NCBI GenBank assembly: GCA_022826645.1
Contig: JAJDUM010000049.1
Coordinates: 1 to 46,558 of the forward strand
DNA: 46,558 nucleotides
Source: Candidatus Poribacteria bacterium
Lineage (GTDB): Bacteria; Poribacteria; WGA-4E; PCPOR2b
Direction of reading: 5' to 3'
Below, piece after piece: positions 7,799-17,334 of the stretch (within the stretch, counting starts at the first letter, position 1; every line of letters starts with the position of its first letter). The position numbers and the translations under genes were made by a program. A model generated the notes under the pieces. That model was given only the letters and a program-made list of their open reading frames with translations, had not been told where the DNA came from and did no database searches.

Positions 7799-9583
7799 TT
7801 ATCCGGGTGTGACGTAAGAGAGGTCCCAATCGCCAAGTTTGCTTAGATCAGCACGGGGATCAGGCAGATCCGACTCGCCGGACGCCTGCCATGCGTCGAT
7901 TTCGTCCCGGTGGCCGAGTCGACGCAGTGCGTTCCACATATCGCGATAGTTGGCACGCCCCGATCCGCCAGCACAGTCCCAGAAGAACATGTGCTCGGCA
8001 CCGGCGTTATAGACTGTCGCGGCACGGCGTCGAAAATCCGCTGGGGTCATGTGGCGTGGCATGAGGTTCGGGGCAAGGATGCAGGACGTTCCGCGAACGA
8101 GATTCACGAAGAACTCGAGTTGTTGCGGATCTGTCCAAGCCGTCACGCTGCTGTCGTAGTTCTGTCCCGATGTGTAGGGGATGAGTGTGTCTACCAAGCC
8201 TTCGTTCACCCATGCTGGCAGGTCCATTCCGTTGATGAGGTTCTCTCGTTCGGTCCCACCTACGATCACCGATATTTCGATACGCTTACTCCGCCCCTGT
8301 GCACGCCCCTCTTGGTCCATTGCGGCCCGGACCTCTCGCATGAACTCTGTCAGAACGCCGGTCCGATATGACAGCCAGTGCGGATCGCCCGCATCTAACT
8401 TGTGTGGATCTTCGCCGAAGGTCTGTTTGAACCCTTCGACGACCGGCGGCTCGTACTCAACCAAGGGCATTCGTCGGTTGTAGAGTAGGCAGATACCGTC
8501 GATCGGTCGCTGTGCCATCTCGCGAAGCATCGAGATGACGAACTGACGTACCCTCGGAAAAGTGTACGCCATTCGTGGGGTGTGTTTGCCCATCCGGTCT
8601 ACACCGCGCCACTCTGGATGTGACTTATAGAAGGTCTCTCCCGCATTGAAATGGTCGAGCGGTGGCGGGTAGTGAAAACCTGCCACCCTGTAACTGGCGT
8701 GGAACTGGAGTCCGATCTCGTGTGTATGTTCGAGGGCAACATCGAATGGGTCTATCCCCTGCTGTTGGAACTCGCGCCAGCTTTCGACGTGCAGACGGTC
8801 GCCGCGCCGACCGAAATCGGCGAGATCCAGTGTGTACATCCGCCCGATCTGGCTGAAATATGAGGTCTGGTCGCCGCCGCCCGCTTCCCAGTAGATGCGT
8901 GAGAAATCGGTGTTACGATATGGCTCAATCTCGCGCCTAACGTGTTCGGGCGTCGTCAAGCGATACAGGTAGTGGGGACCGTGGGCATCGTTGTGAGCAA
9001 ACAGGCACCGGGTATCGGAATTCCCCTGGTCTGATTGGAAGGCTTGCGTCTCTGCGTCCGTGAGCGGCACGAGCTTGAGGTAAGCCACCCGTGCTGGCGA
9101 GCACTCGAATGAGCCGGCATTGTCATCCGGTGCGACCCGTGCGCCAACCTGCCCGATCTCCAGATTCTGGTCTGTCAAGTCAGTGATCCCCCAGAACATC
9201 TCGACGATCTCATGATGGTGGGGTCCGCCACTGGTTTGGGGTGGCAGTGAGAGTACCGTGAAAGTCTCATCCCCGCTGCGTTTGAGGAGCACTGCGAGCT
9301 GGTTACCCTCTTCGGAACTGGTGATCGGTAGGACTCCGATGGACACGGCGTATAAGCCGCGGACATTTAACGGATAGGTGATGGTGGGCGCTGCGGTTTC
9401 TGGTCCTGCCAGCAGCATCACGCCGGAGAGTGCGTCGGTCTCGTAGGGCAGCGTTCGCCATCGGCGCAGGCGTGGTTCGGCGGCGAGTGCGTCTCCGGGG
9501 GTACATCGGTCAAGATCGGTCCGATAGTGGGGTTGTTGGCTTAACCAACTGTCTCCGATACGGTCAATGATTCTTGTCTCCAT
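7799..9583 (-). CDS. Putative TIM-barrel glycoside-hydrolase-like protein
   Basis: A 594-residue protein with no family I can name with certainty. Residues 1-190 look like a beta-rich domain (short strands, a GGPHHHEIVEMFWG segment). From about 200 the sequence resembles uncharacterised family-10-like glycosidase barrels: a bound-sugar-type stretch (FHASYRVAGFHYPPPLDHFN), PRMAYTFPRVRQFVISMLREMAQRPIDGICLLYNRRMP, and later EISVIVGGTE and GAEHMFFWDCAG segments that match successive barrel strands. No signal peptide is visible, so a cytoplasmic role is implied. AGGAGG lies 6 nt before the ATG. Its neighbour is a sialidase-like protein, which fits glycan processing. The catalytic acids cannot be assigned. 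Confidence 0.7.
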   Translation of the reverse strand: METRIIDRIGDSWLSQQPHYRTDLDRCTPGDALAAEPRLRRWRTLPYETDALSGVMLLAGPETAAPTITYPLNVRGLYAVSIGVLPITSSEEGNQLAVLLKRSGDETFTVLSLPPQTSGGPHHHEIVEMFWGITDLTDQNLEIGQVGARVAPDDNAGSFECSPARVAYLKLVPLTDAETQAFQSDQGNSDTRCLFAHNDAHGPHYLYRLTTPEHVRREIEPYRNTDFSRIYWEAGGGDQTSYFSQIGRMYTLDLADFGRRGDRLHVESWREFQQQGIDPFDVALEHTHEIGLQFHASYRVAGFHYPPPLDHFNAGETFYKSHPEWRGVDRMGKHTPRMAYTFPRVRQFVISMLREMAQRPIDGICLLYNRRMPLVEYEPPVVEGFKQTFGEDPHKLDAGDPHWLSYRTGVLTEFMREVRAAMDQEGRAQGRSKRIEISVIVGGTERENLINGMDLPAWVNEGLVDTLIPYTSGQNYDSSVTAWTDPQQLEFFVNLVRGTSCILAPNLMPRHMTPADFRRRAATVYNAGAEHMFFWDCAGGSGRANYRDMWNALRRLGHRDEIDAWQASGESDLPDPRADLSKLGDWDLSYVTPG

Positions 9584-9845
9584 TTATCGCCTCCTGTTTT
9601 TTTGGTTCATTGGTTCATCAGTGCATTAGTAGACTAGCAACGCGTGGTATTTCTCATCGGTGTCGTTGAACCCGACCTACGGACTGGCTTTAGTTCATTG
9701 GTTCACTCGTTCATTCGTTCATTAGTAGACCAGCAACGCATGGTACTTTTCATCGGTGTCGTTGAACCCAATCTACGGACTAGCTTTAGTTCATTGGTTC
9801 ATTGGTCCAATAGTTCATTTCTCACGCTTCACATTTCGCAGATCC
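9584..9845. repeat. Two tandem copies of a ~80-bp unit between octamer arrays
   Basis: Segments 9624-9704 and 9720-9800 are about 90% identical with a period of 96 bp. Each begins CATTAGTAGAC, contains CATCGGTGTCGTTGAACCC and a (C/T)CTACGGACT, and ends in TTCATTGGTTCA. TTCATTGG octamers flank and join the copies. No coding function is apparent. Confidence 0.75.
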
Positions 9846-11045
9846 TTACAGGCGGAAGAAGCTGCCGGCGATGTGGCGTGTTCCGCCGAAGTTGACTCCG
9901 TCTTGTTCCATGTAGTAGTAGGCGGTGAAGATGCATCCGTCGTCGAGTTCGGTGGCAACGGGGTAGCCGAGATCCCAATCACTGGCATCAGCACGGACAA
10001 TTGCCTCTGCGGACCAAGAAGCTCCGTCGTCCTCACTGACGATTACGCCGATCCCGAATGGTGCCTTGCGTCGACCGAACAGTACCACAATCCGTCCGTC
10101 GCGCAAGCGTAGGGACCACGGAGAGCGATAGTGGACCCCGGCACGCCTTGCCTCCGACCAGATGTGCTCTTCACGATACGCTGCTACCCACGGCGATTTG
10201 CCCCACGCCACAATCGGCTTTGGGCTGCTCCAACTGTAGCCGCCGTCATCGGAGTATGCCATTTGGATCGCGTTACGGATACCACCGATATTGAGCATGT
10301 AGCACTGTAACCGTCCGCTGGGCAGCAGAAGCAGGTTCGCGTAGGTGGGTCGGCCCGCACCTGTAGGATCCTGTGTAACCGTTGACAGGTACTCCCAAGT
10401 TAGCCCGTCGTCGTCGGTGCCGTAGACCCCCACGAAGTTGTTATCCACGCTGGGTCCCACGGTTGCTGCGGTCATCTGTGTACCGTCGGAGAACTGTATC
10501 AATGGGGCGCCATCCACATGCACATATTTGAGCGGCGGCGGTGGGGCTATGCGGGTAGGGACAGTCTCCCATGTGTGACCTCGATCTGCGGAACGGAAGG
10601 CAAAGCATTCTAGGGTGGGTTGACCGTCGGTATCTTCTGGGCCAGTCCGTGGACGGGCGAAGTAGATTGCCGTGTCCGGATTCGCGAGGTCGATCTGTTG
10701 GCGGGATGCGTCCGGCTCGTCAGCCCGCCACAAGACGGTGCGTTTCCTCTCTAAGGAGCGGGAGTCGTCCCAGATTATCACGTCGTTTTCGTGGAGCCAG
10801 GTCTGACCGTGGTCGAGCGATCGTTGGAGCAGGATCTTGGCTCGGCCTTTGTAGCCGGTTTGACCGTGCCGGATGCTATCCTGTGTCTGATAGGTGGCGG
10901 GCGCGTGATGGTGGATAACGACAATTTCGCCGTCGCCGTAGTTGTATATTGGGCATTGGCGGGGATGCCCACAGTAGGTGTCTTTGCTGTAGCAGAGTTT
11001 GGTATGATGAACGTCTGTGAGTTCCGGGGCAATGCGGTTCGTCAT
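9846..11045 (-). CDS. BNR/Asp-box repeat protein, exo-alpha-sialidase-like
   Basis: A 399-residue six-bladed beta-propeller candidate. Four Asp-box motifs (S/T-x-D-x-G-x-x-W) are visible: SADRGHTWE, TDDDGLTWE, SDDGGYSWS and SEDDGASWS. Sialidase-superfamily members remove terminal sialic acids or act on other glycans; without an assignable Arg triad or nucleophile Tyr, the true substrate is open. There is no signal peptide. AGGAGG lies 5 nt upstream of the ATG. The gene is directly upstream of the TIM-barrel glycosidase-like gene on the same strand with 262 bp between, so the two may act on one glycan. Confidence 0.85.
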   Translation of the reverse strand: MTNRIAPELTDVHHTKLCYSKDTYCGHPRQCPIYNYGDGEIVVIHHHAPATYQTQDSIRHGQTGYKGRAKILLQRSLDHGQTWLHENDVIIWDDSRSLERKRTVLWRADEPDASRQQIDLANPDTAIYFARPRTGPEDTDGQPTLECFAFRSADRGHTWETVPTRIAPPPPLKYVHVDGAPLIQFSDGTQMTAATVGPSVDNNFVGVYGTDDDGLTWEYLSTVTQDPTGAGRPTYANLLLLPSGRLQCYMLNIGGIRNAIQMAYSDDGGYSWSSPKPIVAWGKSPWVAAYREEHIWSEARRAGVHYRSPWSLRLRDGRIVVLFGRRKAPFGIGVIVSEDDGASWSAEAIVRADASDWDLGYPVATELDDGCIFTAYYYMEQDGVNFGGTRHIAGSFFRL

Positions 11046-11476
11046 AAGTCCTCCTGTTGGTTCATTGGTTCATTAGTTCATTACGCCGATGACAACTTGT
11101 CTGAATCGCGGATTAACGCGGATTTAGGGATTACACGGATTTGGGAACAGCGATCGTTATCTCTTAAAATCTCCCGTAGCAACCATACAGATTGCGACAC
11201 ATTGCGCTCCTCCGGAGCGTGGGAATTGGGTATACTGTCTCCCTATAGACATATCGCTCCGCTGGAGCGAAAAACGGGCGGGGGAACCCCGCCCCTACGA
11301 TCGGGAGTCAGTAGGAATCTATCAAGTTAAAAATAGGCATATATCCATATCTCGATACAGCAGCCTCAATTCTCCAAAATCGACCGACGGAGGGCAACCA
11401 CAAGGGTTGCCCCTACAACAATCAAGCCAACCTCCTAAATCCGCTCCACGATTGGATATGCCTTGGGACCTGTTCA
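11046..11476. repeat. Gene-free spacer of repeats
   Basis: An octamer array (11056-11083), a CGCGGATTAACGCGGATT block (11096-11146), hairpins of the GCTCC/GGAGC type (near 11205-11222 and 11255-11269, the latter CGCTCC-GCT-GGAGCG), and GTAG-headed hairpins at 11276-11298 and 11392-11416. No gene was recognised. Confidence 0.65.
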
Positions 11477-13876
11477 TTACGGAGCAATGGTTATGTTGAT
11501 GATCTCACTCTGGATGTTGGCGTGGGGGAACCGGGCTTGCAGCGCGTGGGAACCTGCCCGAAGTTTCCAGCGCGTTGCGTAGGGGTATGCCACTTTCTGA
11601 AACGGTTCTCCATCTACATACCAGACAATTTCTGGGACATTGGGGGTAACGCTGGCTCTGAGCGCAATGCTCTGTAGTTCTCGTGGTGCATCTGGATGGA
11701 ACCGAAAGACGCTCCCGTTAACAGGCTCCTGAATGGCGATACTCGTGGACGGTGATTCGTTTGAGAAAGATGGTGGTAGACCGTAGCCGTGCAGTCCGCC
11801 CCACGCGATATACTGTGGGGGTAGGACGGCATAACTCCTGACTTCTATCCGCTCTGGGGGCGTTATGGGACCCGCTTGCGCGCCTGTTAGTCTATCAACT
11901 ACAAACGATTGATGGACGCTGCAGGCGGTCCTCGGTTCGGTTCCGGGGGCGAGATACTCCAAGACGGTCTCCGCGCACAACCCCGTCGCAGGTTCTCCGG
12001 ACAGTGGACAGAGTTTTATTGACTGATAGCCCGCAGCTCCCCCTGAATTGCCACTTAACCGGGGAAGTGGAAAAGGCGCTTCGTCCACACCTCGGCGTTG
12101 TTTTGGGTGCAACGAGAGCATGATTTCTTTCACTACCTGCGCTGCATCAAGCCCGCTTACCCGCTTCATCCGGTCATGGTCTGGGTGCCCAATCCACGCG
12201 CCTACGATGTATTCTGAACTGTAAGCCACCGCCCAAGCGTCTCGAAACCCCTGAGATGTCCCGGTTTTTACTGCCACCGGAAACGGATATTCTAACGGTC
12301 CCATACGACCGAAGATGGGCAGTCGTGCAAGCGGGTCAGAGAGGAAAAGCGTGATCTGACGGGCAACATCTTCGGGGATAAGTTGCGCTGGCGTTTCTTT
12401 ATCGGCAGGTTCAGACCAGTGCAATCTAAACGCCTCTCCATCGTTCGCCAAGACCCCGTACGCGGCGACGAGATCCTCTAAGGTTACGTAGAGTCCACCA
12501 ATTGCCAATCCGAGTCCGTAAGTGCTGGCGGATCTGTCGTCCTTTGCGAGTCCCAGTTGGTGGAACAGGTCGTATGCCTGCGCTAATCCGACCCTTTTCA
12601 GGACATGGACAGCTGGAACGTTTCGGCTGTTCGCAAGTGCCTTCCGGTAAAGGAGTGGTCCGAGGTATCGCTCATCGTAATTGGCGACGCTGTATTGGCC
12701 CCCGGCATAGGAGAGGTGGTACGGTAGGTCCCCCAAGACGCTGGCGGGAGAGAACGCCTCGGTTTCCAGACCCAGGGCGTAGATGAAGGGTTTGAGAGTG
12801 CTGCCTGCGGAACGTGGAGTTGTGGCATAATTGATGGCACCGGCGAAGTCTATATCGGCGTACAGGTCGGAGCCCAGATAACTCCGGATCGCGCCAGTCT
12901 CTTTCTCCGTTACGATGACAGCCAGATTGCCCGCGCCGCGCTGCCGGAGATTCTCCATCGCTTCCTCTGCAATGTTATCCACCACCTTCTGAATAGGAAG
13001 ATCCAGCGTGGTAGATATCGGCTTTATATAGGAGGCAGCTCTGTCCACCGATTCTTGTAGACGCAGAATGGCGTGATAGCTGTGATAGGGTCGGGATTCC
13101 TTAACTGGGATCTTCAGGGAGTTCAGTTGGCGTTTACTGATTGCAAGGGTCCCCTCATCGAGCGTCCCATTTTCGTGGAGGAGGTTGAGAATCAGCCTGG
13201 CGCGTTGAAACGCTTTTTGGCGGCCCTCGAAGCGGTAAAGGTTCATCCTACCGGGTGCTCTGGGAAGGCTTGCGAGGACGGCGGCTTCCCCCCAGCTTAG
13301 ATCCGCCAAGGGTTTTTGGAAATACCGTCTCGCTGCGTAGGCAACGCCGTGGATACGGTTGCCTTGGGGCACGATTTTGAGGTAGTGTCGGAGTACGTTT
13401 TCGTGGCCATATTTTCGGTTGAGCCACACCGCTGTCCCCATTTCGCACACCTTTCTCCAGAGCGTTCTTTTTTCGGGGCGTTGTAGTCGTGCGACTTGCA
13501 TGGCAATCGTTGAGGCACCCTGTCGCGGTTTGCCGCTGAGGTTATTTATCAGTGCACGGAGGAGGGATCGGAGATCGACGCCGAGATGTTCGTAGTATCG
13601 TTTGTCTTCAATGACTAACAGGCAGGAGACGATTCGCTCGGGCAAGGTGTCGGGCGGGTCCCAAAAACCGAGTGGTGCGTTCTCGTCGGTCATTCCTTCT
13701 GCGAGGAATGTGCCGTATCGATCGGTAAAGATCGGTGCAGCGGGTGGTGAAACCAAGCTGCTCCTGTCTCGGACTTCGCCCAGTAGGAGTAAAGCGAGTG
13801 TTATGGTCAATAGACCTACAACGACAATGAGGCTTTTTGTGATGGGTTTGAGGTGTTTTGGGAGATTTGGCTTCAT
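11477..13876 (-). CDS. pbpC: Penicillin-binding protein 1C
   Basis: A 799-residue bifunctional peptidoglycan synthase. One N-terminal membrane segment spans residues 15-33. The glycosyltransferase domain has the catalytic Glu90 in IEDKRYYEHLGVD and the QGAST motif at 119-123. The transpeptidase has S359xxK362 (STLK), S417RN and K537TG. The C-terminal ~100 residues match the BiPBP_C domain that distinguishes PBP1C from PBP1A/1B. The alpha-2-macroglobulin gene often paired with pbpC is not next door. No Shine-Dalgarno precedes the ATG; the start codon lies inside a TTCATTGGTTCATTG octamer array, so either initiation is weak or the array replaced the native leader. Confidence 0.93.
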   Translation of the reverse strand: MKPNLPKHLKPITKSLIVVVGLLTITLALLLLGEVRDRSSLVSPPAAPIFTDRYGTFLAEGMTDENAPLGFWDPPDTLPERIVSCLLVIEDKRYYEHLGVDLRSLLRALINNLSGKPRQGASTIAMQVARLQRPEKRTLWRKVCEMGTAVWLNRKYGHENVLRHYLKIVPQGNRIHGVAYAARRYFQKPLADLSWGEAAVLASLPRAPGRMNLYRFEGRQKAFQRARLILNLLHENGTLDEGTLAISKRQLNSLKIPVKESRPYHSYHAILRLQESVDRAASYIKPISTTLDLPIQKVVDNIAEEAMENLRQRGAGNLAVIVTEKETGAIRSYLGSDLYADIDFAGAINYATTPRSAGSTLKPFIYALGLETEAFSPASVLGDLPYHLSYAGGQYSVANYDERYLGPLLYRKALANSRNVPAVHVLKRVGLAQAYDLFHQLGLAKDDRSASTYGLGLAIGGLYVTLEDLVAAYGVLANDGEAFRLHWSEPADKETPAQLIPEDVARQITLFLSDPLARLPIFGRMGPLEYPFPVAVKTGTSQGFRDAWAVAYSSEYIVGAWIGHPDHDRMKRVSGLDAAQVVKEIMLSLHPKQRRGVDEAPFPLPRLSGNSGGAAGYQSIKLCPLSGEPATGLCAETVLEYLAPGTEPRTACSVHQSFVVDRLTGAQAGPITPPERIEVRSYAVLPPQYIAWGGLHGYGLPPSFSNESPSTSIAIQEPVNGSVFRFHPDAPRELQSIALRASVTPNVPEIVWYVDGEPFQKVAYPYATRWKLRAGSHALQARFPHANIQSEIINITIAP

Positions 13877-14149
13877 TGGTTCATTGAGTTGATGACGATT
13901 TGTCTGAATCGCGGATTAACACGGATTAAATACAAGAAACCCCTAAATCCCGCCCCCGATAGATCGGGATGTACCACTTGTCAGGGGGACTTGATGCAAA
14001 ACCCTCTTCACCCTTGTCAGGGGGACGGAGATAATGTCTGCATAGCAGCTTGGTTCATATTTTATCATACCTAATCTAAATTGTGTATACGCCTGATTGA
14101 TGGTGCTGAGTTTACAGATAGAATGCGCTACATTCTATGAATTTCTACC
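13877..14149. repeat. Repeat block between pbpC and the helicase gene
   Basis: The end of the octamer array, a CGCGGATTAACACGGATTA block (13898-13932), and two CCCCTAAATCC...AGGGGGAC elements (13937-14030). The first of these contains CCCGATAGATCGGG at 13955-13968. The remaining ~120 bp are AT-rich and lead into the helicase promoter. Confidence 0.6.
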
Positions 14150-14178
14150 TTGCGAATATGCGGCGAATCGTTTATACT
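14150..14178 (+). promoter_or_regulatory. Putative sigma70 promoter of the UvrD/PcrA helicase gene
   Basis: TTGCGA, a 17-nt spacer, then TATACT. The start codon at 14225 is 46 nt past the -10 box, with GGAAGGA as ribosome binding site 7 nt before the ATG. Confidence 0.6.
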
Positions 14179-14224
14179 TAACACTTGAAAAAATCGTGCC
14201 AAACCTTATTCGGAAGGATTTTTT

Positions 14225-16510
14225 ATGACCGATCTCCTCGAATCTTTGAATCCCGTTCAACGCGAAGCGGTACAACACACGGAAGGCCCGCTGCTTATCT
14301 TGTCAGTCGCGGGCAGCGGCAAAACTCGTGTGATTACCCATCGAATTGCTTACCTCATCCGGCATCATGGCGTTTCCCCGCTTGATATTCTCGCAGTCAC
14401 ATTTACGAACAAAGCCGCGGAAGAGATGAAGACCCGCCTCGAAAACCTCATCGGTGAAAAAAGCCAACTGCTCTGGGCATCCACCTTCCATTCTAGTTGT
14501 GCCCGTATCCTACGCAGAGAAATTCACCACCTCGACTATGATCGTTCATTCTCAATTTATGACACAACCGACCAGCAAACCGTGATTAAGGAACTGATCA
14601 AAACGCTTCAACTCTCGCTGAATAGCCCGGGGGCTGCCCTCAGCGAGATAAGTAGAGCCAAGAGTGACTTCGTCTCCCCTGAAGAGTATGTGAAGAGAGC
14701 AGAGGGATTCTTCGAGGCATCCGTGGCGCAAATCTATCCGATGTATCAGGACCTCCTCCGCCAAAATAACGCTCTCGATTTTGATGACCTGATCAAATTG
14801 ACAGTCGAACTGTTTGCGGCAAACCCGAGTGTATTGGAATACTATCAGGACAAGTTTCGGTATATTCTAGTTGATGAGTATCAGGATACCAATCGTGGCC
14901 AGTATCTGCTGGTTCACGCATTGGCGCAGAAGCACCAGAATATCTGCGTCGTTGGCGACGACGATCAAAGCATTTATTCATTTAGAGGAGCAGACATCAA
15001 TAATATCCTCGATTTCGAGAAGGACTATCCAAAAACAAAAGTCTTGCACTTAGAAAAAAACTATCGCTCACCCCAAAACATCCTCGACGCCGCCAATGCT
15101 GTGATTAGCAACAACCAAAAGCGTAAGGAAAAGGAACTCATATCGTTCAATAAAAAAATTGAAGGTAATCCAGTTACCTGTTACAAAGCGGACGACGAAA
15201 GGGACGAGGCGGACTATGTAGTGCAGCAAATTAGGGGATGGCGGGCACACGGGGTGAAATACGGTGCGTGTGTGATTTTTTATCGGATCAACGCCCAATC
15301 CCGTAGCTTTGAAGATGCGCTGCGTGACGCAAATATTCCGTATCAGATTGTGGGAGGCATTCGATTCTACGACCGGATGGAGGTCAAGGACATCATGGCG
15401 TATATGCGGATGATTGTGAATCCTGCCGACACGGTTAGCATCAAACGTGTCATCAACGTGCCACGCCGCGGGATCGGCGTTGCAACGGTACAGAAGATTG
15501 AGGATTTCGCCTACGACGAAGGTATCCCCCTATTTGAAGCGATTCAGCGTGTCGGAGAGGTGTCAACACTCAACAATGGCGCGAAAAACAAGGTGCGTGC
15601 ATTTGCCAAATTGATCGCGTCGTTCCACCCAGATGATCCGCCGACGCGCACAGCGGAGGATTTACTTGATCGTACTGACTATCTCCGAGTCTTGCGGAGC
15701 GAAGGCACAATTGAGGCACAAAGCCGCGAAGAGAATCTCCGAGAGTTCATTTCTGCGGTTGCGGAGTACGAAGAGAGTGAGACAGAGCCGACATTGGCGG
15801 GTTTCTTGGAGAAGATTACGCTGTCTTCAGATATCGACAGTATGGAAGATAAGAGTGATCTGGTGACGATGATGACCCTACATAGTGCAAAAGGATTAGA
15901 GTTTGGCATCACTTTTATGGTTGGAATGGAGCAAGGGTTGCTACCGCATCAACGTTCTTTTAACAGTAAAGCCGAACTTGAGGAGGAGCGGAGACTGTGT
16001 TACGTTGGACTCACACGGGGTCAAAGCCAAGCTTACTTGACTCACGCTCGTCAACGTCGTTTGTTTCGAGATATCGATTCTTGCTTCCCCTCGCACTTCA
16101 TTGGGGAGATCACTGAAGACCTCCTTGAACATGGAAGCACTGATCGGCTGCCTAAAACGCGTCCCGTCATAGATAATATTCGCCGTCAAAGCCCCGACCT
16201 GCTTGAACCTCCCAACGCTAGCCTGCGTGACATTGAGTATATTCCTCCTAGACTGCGCGATCAAGAGGTTTTCCATGAAGCCCCGCGGCGATCGGTGGTT
16301 TCGACCTACGATCCGGATGAACCGGATTTTGAGGATGACGTTTCGTTCCCTTATGATGTTGGGGACGTTGTGTTTCACGCGAAGTTCGGTAGAGGGAAGG
16401 TTACTGCGATAGATGGGCGTGGTTTTGATATGCGGATTACGGTGCGGTTTGAGCGCGGGTCGGAGAAGACTCTTGCTGCGGCGTATGCACGGTTGCAGCG
16501 GGTGGGTTGA
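14225..16510 (+). CDS. pcrA: UvrD/PcrA-type superfamily 1 DNA helicase
   Basis: A 761-residue 3'-5' helicase for nucleotide-excision and mismatch repair and for clearing replication obstacles. Q-motif and Walker A are LNPVQREAV...AGSGKT (Lys33), Walker B is DEYQDTN (217-223), and GDDDQSIYSFRGA, LEKNYRS, MTLHSAKGLEF and CYVGLTRGQ are further SF1A motifs. The C-terminus (DVVFHAKFGRGKVTAIDG) is the Tudor-like RNA-polymerase-binding fold of PcrA/UvrD. LTRG-QSQAY replaces the commoner LTRA. Length is normal. It stands alone with its own promoter. UvrD and PcrA cannot be separated by sequence alone. Confidence 0.96.
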   Translation: MTDLLESLNPVQREAVQHTEGPLLILSVAGSGKTRVITHRIAYLIRHHGVSPLDILAVTFTNKAAEEMKTRLENLIGEKSQLLWASTFHSSCARILRREIHHLDYDRSFSIYDTTDQQTVIKELIKTLQLSLNSPGAALSEISRAKSDFVSPEEYVKRAEGFFEASVAQIYPMYQDLLRQNNALDFDDLIKLTVELFAANPSVLEYYQDKFRYILVDEYQDTNRGQYLLVHALAQKHQNICVVGDDDQSIYSFRGADINNILDFEKDYPKTKVLHLEKNYRSPQNILDAANAVISNNQKRKEKELISFNKKIEGNPVTCYKADDERDEADYVVQQIRGWRAHGVKYGACVIFYRINAQSRSFEDALRDANIPYQIVGGIRFYDRMEVKDIMAYMRMIVNPADTVSIKRVINVPRRGIGVATVQKIEDFAYDEGIPLFEAIQRVGEVSTLNNGAKNKVRAFAKLIASFHPDDPPTRTAEDLLDRTDYLRVLRSEGTIEAQSREENLREFISAVAEYEESETEPTLAGFLEKITLSSDIDSMEDKSDLVTMMTLHSAKGLEFGITFMVGMEQGLLPHQRSFNSKAELEEERRLCYVGLTRGQSQAYLTHARQRRLFRDIDSCFPSHFIGEITEDLLEHGSTDRLPKTRPVIDNIRRQSPDLLEPPNASLRDIEYIPPRLRDQEVFHEAPRRSVVSTYDPDEPDFEDDVSFPYDVGDVVFHAKFGRGKVTAIDGRGFDMRITVRFERGSEKTLAAAYARLQRVG

Positions 16511-17043
16511 AACAACCTAAGTTTTTCGTTGCGTTAGAATCCTATGCGGCTGTCGTCCGGATAGGGTTCATTGGTTCATTAGTTCATTAGTTCATTGCGT
16601 TGTTGACAGTTTATCTGAATCGCGGATTGACGCGGATTAAAGGATTACACGGATTAAAGGACAGCTGCCTATAGACATATCGCTTCGCTGGAGGACAAGA
16701 TATACATGTCGCCCCGCTGGGGCTTAAAACCTTAAAATACCGATGGCTATAAACTGGCACCCTGATAGGGTTTATTGGTGCATTGGTTCATTGCGTTGTT
16801 GACAGCTTGTCTGAATCGCGGATTGACACGGATTAAAGGATTACGCGGATTAAAGAACAGTTTGGCGTACACCTTGCCCTCTGCTAAAGCGAAAGGTAGC
16901 ACGCATAACGGGCGGGGAGACCCCGCCCCTACGGGAGAATCAATCGAGTTTTAATGGGCGGCACCGTGGCGCAGAAATGTCGATTTTGGAGAATCGAGCT
17001 ATAGCTTATAGGTATGAGATAATCCGATAGTAAGGAGGAACAG
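16511..17043. repeat. Gene-free spacer of repeats
   Basis: Two near-parallel modules, each an octamer array (16565-16600; 16768-16795) followed by a CTGAATCGCGGATTGACRCGGATTAAAGG block (16611-16660; 16805-16858). Between them are GCTTC/GGAGG and GCCCC/GGGGC hairpins (near 16680 and 16709), and after them a GTAG-headed GGGCGGGG/CCCCGCCC hairpin (16910-16932). The last 40 bp hold the gatC ribosome binding site (AAGGAGG). Confidence 0.65.
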
Positions 17044-17334
17044 ATGGCAACGATTACAACGGATGATGCACAGCATGTTGCGACGCTTGCGCGGCTTGAA
17101 TTCAGTGACGCGGATATTGAGCAGTTTACGCATCAGCTCGCGCGGATTTTGGACTATATCGGAAAGTTGAACGAATTGGATACGACGGACGTGCCGCCAA
17201 CGTCACACCCGCTGACGCTCCGAAATGTTGTCAAGGAAGATGTCGCGAAATCCTCGTATGATCGAGATGTGGTTTTGGATGGGGCACCGCGTGCGGAGGA
17301 AGGGTATTTTGAGGTACCGAAGGTGATTGAGTAA
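17044..17334 (+). CDS. gatC: Asp-tRNA(Asn)/Glu-tRNA(Gln) amidotransferase subunit C
   Basis: A 96-residue GatC, the small scaffold of the GatCAB complex that converts misacylated Glu-tRNA(Gln) or Asp-tRNA(Asn). Typical features are TDDAQHVATLARLEFSD near the N-terminus, a central FTHQLARILDYIGKLNELDT helix, and the DVPPTSHPL loop. AAGGAGG lies 6 nt before the ATG. gatA follows on the same strand after 316 bp of repeats; no gatB is in the window. Confidence 0.96.
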   Translation: MATITTDDAQHVATLARLEFSDADIEQFTHQLARILDYIGKLNELDTTDVPPTSHPLTLRNVVKEDVAKSSYDRDVVLDGAPRAEEGYFEVPKVIE

